Of a stretch of 64,000 bases of DNA, positions 11,526 through 22,375 are shown one piece after another; position 1 is the stretch's first letter, and every line of letters begins with the position of its first letter. The DNA is from Manis javanica (lineage: Eukaryota > Chordata > Mammalia > Pholidota > Manidae). The DNA lies in the NCBI RefSeq assembly GCF_040802235.1, contig NC_133169.1:42849034-42913033 (forward strand), read 5' to 3'. Made by a program: the position numbers and the translations under genes. The notes below the pieces were generated by a model. It worked only from the letters and a program-made list of their open reading frames with translations. It had not been told where the DNA came from and did not search any database.

Positions 11526-12409
11526 GGGAATATTTAATTCTTGACTCTACCATTTGTTTTGCTTATTTTCATGTATATATATATATTTTTTTTTTTTTTC
11601 ATATATTTTGATTATTTGTTAATTTTTTGAGAATTCAGACAAACCAAATATTTGTGAAGATATTATTTTGCATTTTAGATACCAAAGTTTGTCTTGCCTA
11701 ATGAGACTACTTGGCAACTATTGTGTCTTAAAATTATTTGAAGTTTTGTAAATGTCTACTGAATAGAAATTTGCACATACCTATGAAGCATCCTGTTCTA
11801 TGTTTCTTCATTTTTAGTAGATTTTTAATGATAATTTAATTTATGATTTCATGTTATATTATATATTATGTATATTTTACATATCTTATATATTATATTT
11901 CATAAATTGCCATATAAGTGTGAGCCAGTTTGGGTCACTAATCATTCTAAGGTTTTATAGTCTATTAGTAGCAAAGTTTTCACAATATGCTTTTTTAAAA
12001 TCACTATTTTTACTGTGCTTTTCTATATCCCATCTCCCATTTTAACATATTATTGTTCTTAGTGAATTTAAGCATATTGAATTTAAAATACTAAGAATGC
12101 TTTTAGTTTATTTTTTCTTTTTTCACTGAATCTATTATTACTATTCTACTTTTAACAAATGAAAAATATCAAAAAATAAAAAGTGTTTCAGACAAATCGA
12201 AATGCAAGTCAAGTTATTGCTATAAGATAGCTAAAGAACTGATTAAGCTTTGAAATATGATAATTTGAATATATATTTTTTCTTAGTGGAAAATATGCAT
12301 GAAGAAAATGAAATAAAAAACTACCTCAGAAAGTCATAGTGGCTGTGATGCAGTTATTCCACCTGTTCAGTGAGTTTTGAAGGATGAATAAAATAAGCAT
12401 GCAGTTTTT

Positions 12410-12679
12410 GAGTGGACAAAAGTTTTCAACTCTTTGAGATAAATATGAAGGAGCTCAGCTGATGGACTGTATGGTCAGAGTATTTTTAGCTTCATAACAG
12501 ATTTGTGAAATTGTGCCAAATTGTCTTCCAAAGTGGATCTACCATTTTGTATTCCACCAGCACTGGATTTCCAGTAGATCCACGTCCTCCCAGTGTCCTC
12601 CCATTCTGCAAATGGTAAGAGTGGTTAGCTCTGCCTTTTGTTGAAAAGAGTTTTGAGGAAATAGTACCTAATGTCCTTT
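12410..12679 (-). mobile_element. Old L1 3' ORF2 remnant, antisense
   Basis: The plus strand keeps the antisense L1 pattern GGACTGTATGGTCAGAGTAT, AAATTGTGCCAAATTGTCTTCC, GTGGATCTACCATTTTGTATTCCACCAGCA. It is the target into which the 6-kb L1 inserted. The stretch 11526-12409 before it is AT-rich with no recognised feature. Confidence 0.6.
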
Positions 12680-12694
12680 AAGAAATGGACTGGA

Positions 12695-13493
12695 GAGGGC
12701 GGAGCCAAGATGGTGGCGTGAGTAGGACAGTGGGAATCTCCTCCCAAAAACATATATATTTTTGAAATATAACAAATACAACTAATCCTAAAAGAGAGAC
12801 CAGAAGACACAGGACAATAACCAGACTACATCCACACCTGTGAGAACCCAGTGCCTGGTGAAAGGGGTAAGATACAAGCTGCAGCCCGATGGGACCCAAG
12901 CGCGCCTCACCTCACCTCCTGTCGGGAGGAGAGGAGTTGGATCAGGGAGGGAGAGGGAGCCCAGGACTGCTAAACACCCAGCCCTAGCCATCCGCACCAG
13001 AGCACAGACACAGTGCATGCGTGGGGTGCTGGAAACTAGGGAAGCAGGACAGTAGGACCTGTGAGCAGGTCCCAAAGCTGGAGCCCGTATGACAAAGAAG
13101 GGAGTGCTTTTAGAAAGTCTTAAAGGGACAGGGACCCCACATCTGGGTGGAAGCATACCAGGTCACAGTCCAGCAGCTGGAAATTCCAGGGAACTCCAGG
13201 CACACTAACCCCCTGGGAAACAGCTCTGAGACCCCTCATGGAGATAAACAGCCAAACAGCCTCCCATCCATTACCCCTCTGGGGCCCAGCCATAGCAGAG
13301 CAGTGGCCTGAGGCTGGCCGCACCCTCAGCAAGGTAGCTTCCTCCATACCTGCTGGGCAAAATACAAAGACCCAGTCTACACGCAATTGCCCAACACAAG
13401 CCACTAGGGGTTGCAGTTGTCCCAGTAAAGAAAGGCCAGGAGCCAAGTGGAAAGCTGATAGATGGGTCAACGCACTCCACTGCACTTATCAAC
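12695..13493 (+). promoter_or_regulatory. L1 5' UTR / internal promoter
   Basis: GC-rich leader of the full-length L1, starting GGGCGGAGCCAAGATGGTGG and running up to the ORF1 region. In this family the 5' UTR acts as an internal RNA polymerase II promoter, and the start carries a YY1-type AAGATGG core as in other L1s. Whether it is still active cannot be told from sequence. Confidence 0.7.
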
Positions 13494-14352
13494 ATAAAAA
13501 GGCAAAAAAATTTGATCCAAACAAGACTAACCCAGACAGCTTCGACATTTTCTACATCTTCCCCTGAGAAGGAACCTAGGGAGATAGATTTAACCAGTCT
13601 TCCTGAAAAATAATTCAAAACAAAAGTCATAACCATGCTGATGGATTTGCAGAGAAATATGCAAGAACTAAGGAAAGAGAATACAGAAATAAAACAAGCT
13701 CTGGAAGAACTTCAAAACAGAATGGACGAGATGCAAGAGACCATTAATGGACTAGAAAACAGACAATGAATGCAGAGAAGCTGATGAAGAGAGAGATAAA
13801 AGTATCTCCAGGAATGAAAGAATTTTAAGAGAACTGTGTGACCAATTGAAATGAAACAATATCCGCATTATAGGGGTACCAGAAGAAGAAGAGAGAGAAA
13901 AAGGGATAGAAAGAGTCTTTGAAGAAATAATTGATGAAAACTTCCCCAAACTAGGGGAGGAAATGGGCTCTCAGACCACAGAGGTACACAGAACTCTCAT
14001 GACAAGGGATTCAAGTAGGGTAACACCAAGACACATAATAATTAAAATGACAAAGATCAAAGACAAGGACAGAGTATTAAAGGCAGCCAGAGAGAAAAAA
14101 ACGGTCACCTACAAAGGAAAACCCATCAGGCTATCATCAGACTTCTCAACAGAAACCCTATAGGCCAGAAGAGAATGGCACGATATACTTAATGCAATGA
14201 AACAGAATGGCCTCGAACCAAGAATACTGTATCTAGCACGATTATCATTTAAATATGAAGGAGGTATTAAGCAATTCCCAGATAAGCAAAAATTGAGGGA
14301 ATTTTCCTCCCAAAAACCACCTCTACAGGGCATCTTACAGGGACTGCACTAG
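13494..14352 (+). pseudogene. L1 ORF1 (RNA-binding chaperone) remnant
   Basis: ORF1p is a trimeric RNA-binding protein that coats L1 RNA. Three parts are visible. The N-terminal region starts at an ATA where ATG is expected (13494-13496). A coiled-coil stretch follows (MQELRKENTEIKQALEEL, from 13635). The RRM and C-terminal domains follow (IRIIGVPEEEE near 13861, then HIIIKMTKIKDKDRVLKAAREK). The frame is broken by a TAA in the N-terminal part, a TGA at 13767-13769 after LENRQ, frame changes, and a TAG at about 14161. It therefore encodes no working ORF1p. Confidence 0.85.
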
Positions 14353-14547
14353 ATGGGAGCACTCCTAAAAAGAGCACAGAACAAAACACCCAACGTATGA
14401 AGAAGGGAGGTGGAGGAATAAGAAGGAAGAGAAATAAAGAATCATCAGACTGTGTTTATAATAGCTTAATAAGAGAGTTAAGTTAGACAGTAAGATAGTA
14501 AAGAAGCTAACCTGGAACCTTTGATAACCACAAATGTAAAGCCTGCA

Positions 14548-17500
14548 ATGGCAATAAGTACATACCTTTCAATAATCATCCTAAATGTAAATGAACTGAA
14601 TGCACAAATCAAAAGACACAGAGTAATAGAATGGATAAAAAAGCAAGACCCATCCACATGCTGTTTACAAGAGACTCAACTCAAACTCAAAGACATGCAC
14701 AGACTTAAAGTCAAGGGATGGTAAAAGATATTTCATGAAAACAACACAGAGAAAAAAGCAGGTGTTGCAATACTAGTATCAGACAAAATAGACTTCAAAA
14801 TAAAGAAAGTAACAAAAGATAAAGAAGGACATTACAAAATGATAAAGGGCTCAGTCCAACAAGAGGATATAACTGTTATAAATATATATGCACCCAAAAC
14901 AGGAGCACCAACATATGTGAAACAAATACTAACAGAATTAAAGGAGGAAATAGAATGCAATGCATTCATTCTGGGAGACTTCAACATACCACTCACTCCA
15001 TAGGACAGATCCACCAGACAGAAAATAAGTAAGCACACAGAGGCACTGAACAACACACTAGAACAGATGGACCTAATAGACATCTACACAACTCTACATC
15101 CAAAAGCAACAGGATACACATTCTTCTCAAGTACACATGGAACATTCTCCAGAATAGAGCACATACTAGGCCACAAAAAGTGCCTCAGTAAATTCCAAAA
15201 GATTGAAATCCTACCAACCAACTTTTCTGACCACAAAGGCATAAAACTAGAAATAAACTGTACAAAGAAAGCAAAAAGGCTCACAAACACATGGAGGCTT
15301 AACAGCACACTCCTAAATAATCAATGGATCAATGACCAAATCAAAATGGAGATCCAGCAATATATGAAACAAATGACAACAACAACACAGAGCCACAACT
15401 ACTGTGTGACGCAGCAAAAGAAGACTTAAGAGGAAAGCATATAGGAATCTTGGCATATTTAAAGAAGGAAGAACAATCTCAAATAAATGGTCTCATGTCA
15501 CAATTATTGAAATTAGAAAAAGAAGAACAAATGAGGCCTAAGGTCAGCAGAAGGAGGGACATAATAAAGATCAGAGAAGAAATAAATAAAATTGAGAAGA
15601 ATAAAACAATAGCAAAAATCAATGAAACCGAGAGCTGGTTCTTCGAGAAAATAAACAAAATGGATAAGCCTCTAGCCAGACTTATTAAGAGGAAAAGAGA
15701 GTCAACACACATCAACAGAATCTGAAACGAGAAAGGAAAAATCACGACAGATCCCACAGAAATACAAAGAATTATTAGAGAGTAAAATGAAAACCTATAT
15801 GCTAACAAGCTGGGAAACCTAGGAGAAATGAACAACTTCCTAGAAAAATACAACCTTCCAAGACTGACCCAGAAAGAAACAGAAAATCTAAACAGACCAA
15901 TTACCAGCAATAAAATTGAAGTGGTAATAAAAAAACTACCAAAGAACAAAACCCCTGGGCCAGATGGATTTACCTCAGAATTTTATCAGACATACAGAGA
16001 GGACATAGTACCCATTCTCCTTAAAGTTTTCCAAAAAATAGAAGAGGAGGGAATACTCACAAACTCAATCTATGAAGCCAACATCACTCTAAAACTAAAA
16101 CCAGGCACAGACCCCACCAAAGAAGAAAACTACAGAGCAATATCCCTGATGAATGTAGATGCAAAAATATTCAACAAAATATTAGCAAACCAAATTCAAA
16201 AAAACATCAAAAGGATCATACACCATGACCAAGTGCGATTCATCTTAGGGATGCAAGGATGGTACAACATTTGAAAATCCATCACCATCATCCACCACAT
16301 CAACAAAAAGAAGGACAAAAACCACATGATCAGCTCCATAGATGCTGAAAACGCATTCCATAAAATTCAACATCCATTCATGATAAAAACTCTCAACAAA
16401 ATGGGTATAGAGGGCAAGTACTTCAACATAATAAAGGCCATATATGATAAACCCACAGCCAACATCATACTGAACAGCGAGAAGCTGAAAGCTTTTCCTC
16501 TGCGATCGGGAACAAGACAGGGATGCCCACTCTTCCCACTGTTATTCAACAGAGTACTGTTGGTCCTAGCCACGGAAATTAGACAAAGCAAAGAAATACA
16601 AGGAATCCAGATTGGTAAAGAAGAAGTTAAACTGTCACTATTTGCAAATTGTGTGATATTGTACATAAAAAACCCTAAAGACTCCACTCCAAAACTACTA
16701 GAGCTAATATTGGAATTCAGCAAAGTTGCAGGATACAAAATTAACACACAGAAATCAGTGGCTTTCCTATACACTAACAATAAACTAATAGAAAGAGAAA
16801 TCAGGAGGACAATTGCATTCACAATAGCATCAAAAGGAATAAAATACCTAGGAATAAACCTAACCAAGGAAGTGAAAGACCTATACCCTGAAAACTATTA
16901 GAAACTCAAGAGAAATTAAACAGGTAACTAACAAATGGAAACTCATCCCATGCTCCTGGCTAGGAAGAATTAATATCATCAAAATGGCCATCCTGCCCAA
17001 AGCAATATACAGATTCGATGCAATCCCTATCAAACTACCAACAGCATTTTTCAATGAACTGGAACAAATAGTTCAAAAATTCATATGGAAATACCAAAGA
17101 CCCCGAATAGCTAAAGCAATCCTGAGAAGGAAGAATAAAGTGGGGGGGATCTCACTCCCCAACTTCAAGCTCTACTACAAAGCCACAGTAATCAAGACAA
17201 TTTGGTCCTGGCACAAGAACAGAGCCACAGACCAATGGAACAGAAGAGAGACTCCAAACATTAACCCAAACATAAATGGTCAATTAATATTCGATAAAGG
17301 GGCCATGGACATACAATGGGGAAATGACAGTCTCTTCAACAGATGGTGCTGGCAAAACTGGACAGCTACATGTAAGAGAATGAACTTGGATCACTGTCTA
17401 ACACCATACACAAAAGTAAATTTGAAATGGATCAAAGACTTGAATGTAAGTCATGAAACCATAAAACTCTTAGAAAAAAACATAGGCAAAAATCTCTTAG

Positions 17501-18364
17501 ACATAAACATGAGTGACCTCTTGAACATATCTCCCCTGGCCAGGGAAACAAATGCGAAAATGAACATATGGGACTATATCAAGCCGAAAAGCTTCTGTAC
17601 AGCAAAGGACACCATCAATAGAACAAAAAGGTATCCTACTCTATGGGAGAATATATTTGTAAATGACAGATCCGATAAAGGGTTGATATCCAAATATATA
17701 AAGAGCTCACACATCTCAACAAACAGAAAGCAAATAACCCAATTAAAAAATGGGCAGAGGAGCTGAATAGACAATTCTCTAAAGAAGAAATTCAGATGGT
17801 CAACAGACACATGAAAAGATGCTCCATGTCGCTTGTCATCAGAGAAATGCAAATTAAAACTGCAATGAGATATTATCTCACACCAGTAAGGATGGCTACC
17901 ATTCAAAAGACAAACAACAACAAATGTTGGTGAGGTTGTGGAGAAAGGGGAACCCTCCTACACTGCTGGTGGTAATGTAAATTAGTTCAACCATTGTGGA
18001 AAGCAGTATGGAGATTCCTCAAAATGCTCAAAGTAGAAATACCATTTGACCCAGGATTTCCACTTCTAGGAATTTACCCCAAGAATGCACACTCCAGTTT
18101 GAAAAAGACAGATGCACCCCTATGTTTATTGCTGCACTATTTACAATAGCCAAGATATGCAAGCAACCTAAATGTCCATCAGTAGGTGAATGGATAAAGA
18201 AGATGTGGTACATATATACAATGGAATATTACTCAGCCATAATAAAAAAACAAATCCTACCATTTTCAACAACATGGATGGAGCTAGAGGGTATTATGCT
18301 CAGTGAAATAAGCCAGGCTGAGAAAGGCAAGTCCCAAATGATTTCACTCATATGTGGAGTATAA
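14548..18364 (+). pseudogene. L1 ORF2 (endonuclease / reverse transcriptase) remnant
   Basis: ORF2p nicks DNA and reverse-transcribes L1 RNA. The AP-endonuclease domain comes first (HRVIEWIKKQDPSTCCLQETQ near 14610, ILGDFNIPLTP near 14970, NFSDHKGIKLEIN near 15223). The reverse transcriptase follows ([14 protein letters not shown] near 15945, [11 protein letters not shown] near 16335, [14 protein letters not shown] near 16508), then the C-terminal region ending in MISLICGV with TAA near 18362. The catalytic FADD motif reads FANC at 16641-16652, losing both aspartates. The endonuclease motif IEHILGH has Glu where Asp is expected. Stops (for example after KVKGW at about 14722 and LTP at about 15001) and frame changes (near 16275, 16900, 17760) break it into six or more frames. 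No activity is possible. Confidence 0.9.
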
Positions 18365-18725
18365 GAACAAAAGAAAACTGAAGGAGCAAAACAGCAGCAG
18401 AAGCACAGAACCCAGAAATGGACTAATAGTTACCAAAGGGAAAGGGGCTGGGGAGGGCAGGTGGGAAGGGAGGGATAAGGGCAGGAAGAAAAGAAAGGGA
18501 GCATTATGATTAGCATGTATAGTGGGGGAGGGGCACGGGGAGAGCTGTGCAACACAGAGAAGACAAGCAGTGATTTTACAGCGTCTTACTACATTGATGG
18601 ACAGTTACTGTGAATGGGGATATGGGGGGACTTGTTGAAGGGGGGAGCTTGTAAACAATGTCCTTCATGTAATTGTAGATTAATGATACCAAAATAAAAT
18701 TTTTTAAAAAAAGGAATGGACTGGA

Positions 18726-19769
18726 CATGAACAATCCAGTAAGTCTGTTTCTTCAAGCAAACACTGTCAGCACCATCATGTATACAGATTTTGTAAATTA
18801 AGAGTTATGAACAACATAATGAAAACACAAAATGGTAAAAGTAGATGTTAAAATTTAATTAACCCTTTCTTCTGCAATTGGTCGCATACATTGTTTATAC
18901 ATTTTCTCCTTTATTTACTTGTGTATAAAAATTTTTTTACTCATTATTTAAGATAACCTTTTAGCCTGGAATATAATTGGTTCAAATCTATAGTAAAATT
19001 ACATATCTGAATGGATAAGGACAAACTGCTTTCCTGCAAGATTGTAGTAACTTTCCACCAAGTAAAGTTCCACCTAGAAAAAAAGTGCTTATTTCTCCAT
19101 GACACTTCACACACATTTTGCAAGATATATAGAGGCATAGGCATGCTAAAGTTAAATTCTATGTGAATTAGAAATCTACACGGTGGGCCTCAGGGAGAAT
19201 CAGGTGGAGGGTGGAGTGCTCACACTGATTTTACCATAGTGAGGCCTCGAACTCACATCCCTACCAAACTTTGCAGGGTTAGTCTGGATGTACAAAATTT
19301 TAACTTTTTGTAGTCTTAGAAGAATGTAAGACTATTTCCACATTCTGTTCTACTAGAAGCTTTGTTTTAAATGATTAGTCACAAAAATGAGGTGATAAAC
19401 AGTATCCTGAGTTGATCACCCTGCATATTTTCCAATCCAAAAGGAGAAAATACCCCTTTCCTACCCTTCTTCAACTAACTCCCAAATCAGTAAAAATATC
19501 TGATGTCAAATATGTCTTTAATAAAGGTAAATATGTATTTGAAGGACATACATAAATTAAAGACATGGGTACATGTGATAGAAAGGAAGCCGCCTTCCCC
19601 TCCCAGACCTGGGGTCACAGCACTGCCCTCAGGAGGTAGGGGCAGTCAGGCACTCAGGATGCTTTGGCTGGTGCGCTCTCTGCACATTTGCTTTTCTAGC
19701 TCCCCCACATTTTCTATGGAATGCCAACAGCTGCTACATATAATGAGGTTCTTGCCCCCTCCCTGCTAG
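18726..19769. other. Spacer between full-length L1 and duplication unit 2
   Basis: Non-coding. It is the far side of the old sequence split by the L1, continuing right after the target duplication. No gene or clear repeat was recognised. 19590-19700 is somewhat GC-richer. Confidence 0.4.
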
Positions 19770-20057
19770 GTCTCCGTATCTGAGATCTCGGGCAGAGATC
19801 CTCTTCAGGTGGCTCTACCAAGACCTCCTTGAGGAAAGGGGTGAAAACTTGAAGACAGTTTTCCCTACTTGGACTCAATACCTGGTACTTTTCTACTCCT
19901 AGCCTTATGTTCAACCCTAACGTCCATAAATTTCTAAATGTTGAAATAATTCAGTGAGTGATCAGGACATTGCCAATGTTTCCTAAAAAATTCTGCTGGA
20001 AAAGTTGCAATTGCATTTTAACATTCTTCATAGCTAGGAGTCTGTATGTTATTTGGG

Positions 20058-20556
20058 TGTGTGTGGTAGCCAGAATTCTTTTTTTTTTTTCATGATCTAT
20101 TTCTCTGGCCTTTCTCCTATAGTTAGGCTATTCTCTGAGGAAAGAGTAAAGTGACTGTGCAGGTGTAGTTAAGATTCCAAATCAGTTAGCTTACAGTAAT
20201 CCCAGAGAGATGCTCTTGAGTTGGCTTGATGTAACTGGTCAGTAGACCTTTGAAAGAGGCCTTAGGCCTACCCTAAGGTCAGAGGGACTTTCCTAATGGC
20301 CTTAAAGAAATCAGCTAATGTGAGTTACTCATGTGCAAATTAATGTATGATTTCAATTGCCACACAAGCTTGCCCTGAGCCTCATAAAACTGCAGCCTTG
20401 GCCATCACCTAGATTGGTAACTGGACACAGCTTAGTCAGAATGCCCAGGTTAGCCACTGCAGTTTCCACCCATTCCTACTCTAATATAATGAACAGTTCC
20501 TGTTGAGACCCCTAAGATTGTGTTCATTTGTTGGGCAGCAAAGGAAAACTAATCCA
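20058..20556 (+). mobile_element. Old MaLR-type solitary LTR (fossil), duplicate of 1301-1752
   Basis: It starts TGTGTGGTAGCCAGAATTC and ends with CTAAGATTGTGTTCATTTG, then GGGCAGCAAAGGAAAACTAATCC, the typical MaLR/MLT1 tail. About 500 bp, the usual size. It holds the same position relative to OR2M as the LTR at 1301-1752, so it was present before the duplication. Confidence 0.65.
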
Positions 20557-21407
20557 ATGATGATTTACAACAGAGTCTTAAGAAAACAGTTAAGATTCAT
20601 ATTCAGGCATAATGGTTGTTCCTCATAAAAATACAAGAATCTCTAGAATTGCACTAAATTTCATATAAACATCATTAGAAAAATATCTGTACTGAAGCCA
20701 CACATGTGATTTATAGAAAATCCAGACAGAGAAACTAGGATTTTCTAAACACAAATTCTTCCATGAAATTACACAACCTGTTTAAGCATCAAGATATGGA
20801 AGGATAAAAAAAATCCAGGCATTAGGATTCATATTCACATTTCATTCTCCCAAGTATAAGGTTGGTATCATATAAAAACAGAAGCTCCCCAACCTGTGTG
20901 CTCCCGAGGTGGATATCTTGAAAGAAGACAGTGACCATTAAATTAAGCTCAATAAGCCAACCATCTAACTAGTGCTATTTTTCTCTCTCTGGGTAAAGCA
21001 TATTAATTTGCATAATAATTTTACAAATATGTTTGTATATAATTACTATGGTCAATCATTTTAACAAATTGATCAATCCAAGGTATGATGTTGGACTCAG
21101 GGGAATTCTTCGGTTGGCCACAGGCAAAACTAATATATGTTACAAAACAGACCACTTATGAGTACTCCATTTTATTACATATTCTCTGATATTGTGGTGG
21201 TTAAATACCTCTAATTTGTTACTTACAGCCATACACTGAATTTTCCATCACAAAAGAAATACAATATTCACGCAAACAATTATATGCCATTTTCCATTTC
21301 CTAAGTCTGTGGGTTTGCCAAGAATCTTTTGGATGCTTAATTGTATTATTTGATTGCATAAACTTAAACATAAAGCAAACAGGGCAGAAGAAAGTCACTT
21401 AGGCAAT
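20557..21407. other. Spacer 3' of the OR2M gene
   Basis: AT-rich, pairing with 1753-2704 of unit 1. It probably includes the receptor's 3' UTR. No other feature was recognised. Confidence 0.45.
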
Positions 21408-22361
21408 TCACTCTCCAGACTTGCCCCTCCCCAACACCGTCCTGAATGCCCTGGCCACTTCCTTGTTGTGGAGGCTGTAGATGAGGGGATTCAGCATGGG
21501 AGTGAGGATGGTGTAGAAGGCTGATACCATCTTGTCCTGGGTGGGGGAACGATCAGAAATAGGCCACATGTATGTGAACATGGCAGCTACATAGTACATT
21601 CCCACCACCATGAGGTGGGAGGAGCAGGTGGCAAAAGCTTTGTGATGACTCTCCCCAGATCCCATGTGAATGACTGCCAGGAGAACATGAGCATAGGAGG
21701 CAGTGATGACTGCTACGGGGAAGAGAAGTGTAATAACACAGCATATGAACATTAACCTTTCAAATAGCAACGTGTTAGTGCATGAAAGAGTGAGAAGAGC
21801 AGGAACATCACAGAAAAAATGGGGAATTTCCCAGGCACCACAATAAGGGAAAGACAATGCAACTATAATGACAATTATACCATCAAGAGAGCCAACAATC
21901 CAGGAAGAAATAGTCATGAGACCATAGATTTTATGGCTCATGAGAGCTGAGTACCGTAATGGGCGGCAAATGGCCACATAGCGGTCATAAGCCATTGCAG
22001 CCAACAGGAAACTTTCGGCTACAAGCAGGGAAACATATAAGAATATCTGGGCTCCACAGTCAGCCAGAGAGATGGACTGCCTGCCTGATAAGTAGTTGAA
22101 GGCCATCTTGGGGACAGTGGTGCAGATGAGCATGAGGTCTGTGAGGGACAGCTGGCTGAGCAGGAAGTACATGGGGGTGTGGAGGTGTGTGTCCAGGTAG
22201 ATGAGGAGAATCATGGCAGTGTTTCCCAAGAAGGCCTCTGAGAAGATGCCCAGGACCAGCGAGAAAAGGAAGATGTTGGTGGGGCTATAATCGAAGATGT
22301 CCAGCAGGATGAAGTTGGAGGTGAAGGTCTGATTCTCCCATGCTATGATGGGTATGCCCAC
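21408..22361 (-). CDS. Olfactory receptor, OR2M subfamily, near-complete frame with altered start
   Basis: A seven-transmembrane odorant receptor that would act through Golf in sensory cilia. The open frame is about 312-317 residues. By residue counted from 22361 it has: N-glycosylation site NQT at 10-12, TM2 motif [13 protein letters not shown] at 61-73, TM3 motif [10 protein letters not shown] at 123-132, HFFCDVPALLTLSC in the second extracellular loop at 181-194, SYAHV in TM5, KAFATCSSHL at 241-250, and NPLIYSLHNK in TM7 at 291-300. It ends GKSGE as OR2M proteins do. The oddity is the start. The Met that opens OR2M proteins (M-A-W-E-N-Q) is ATA here at 22344-22346. The only upstream in-frame initiator-like codon is GTG at 22361, followed further upstream by an in-frame TGA. 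The first internal ATG lies inside TM1 (residue 50). The gene is either silenced, uses a non-ATG start, or gains an ATG by splicing. Everything else looks functional. Confidence 0.88.
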   Translation of the reverse strand: MGIPIIAWENQTFTSNFILLDIFDYSPTNIFLFSLVLGIFSEAFLGNTAMILLIYLDTHLHTPMYFLLSQLSLTDLMLICTTVPKMAFNYLSGRQSISLADCGAQIFLYVSLLVAESFLLAAMAYDRYVAICRPLRYSALMSHKIYGLMTISSWIVGSLDGIIVIIVALSFPYCGAWEIPHFFCDVPALLTLSCTNTLLFERLMFICCVITLLFPVAVITASYAHVLLAVIHMGSGESHHKAFATCSSHLMVVGMYYVAAMFTYMWPISDRSPTQDKMVSAFYTILTPMLNPLIYSLHNKEVARAFRTVLGRGKSGE

Positions 22362-22375
22362 TGTGGAGAGTACAA
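22344..22375 (-). other. OR2M start region: ATA codon and acceptor-like site
   Basis: On the minus strand the sequence reads TTGTACTCTCCACAG, then GTG- or TGG-type codons leading to CCC ATC ATA GCA TGG GAG. The pyrimidine-rich stretch plus CAG looks like a splice acceptor about 15 bases before the coding start, as expected for OR genes with a non-coding 5' exon. The sister locus at 3639-3641 has ATG where this one has ATA. The acceptor reading is inference. Confidence 0.6.

Larger units (their letters stand above)
12695..18710 (+). mobile_element. Full-length L1 retrotransposon, inactive
   Basis: A complete L1 of about 6.0 kb. It begins with the GGGCGGAGCCAAGATGG 5' UTR start typical of this family, has ORF1 and ORF2 regions, and ends with GATTAATGATACC plus a short A-rich tail. 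It is flanked by a 15-bp target-site duplication, AAGAAATGGACTGGA at 12680-12694 and AAGGAATGGACTGGA at 18711-18725 (one mismatch). Intact ends show a single full-length insertion. Both ORFs are interrupted and the reverse-transcriptase FADD motif is altered, so it cannot move. The light divergence of ORF2 and near-perfect target duplication suggest a moderately young age. Confidence 0.95.
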
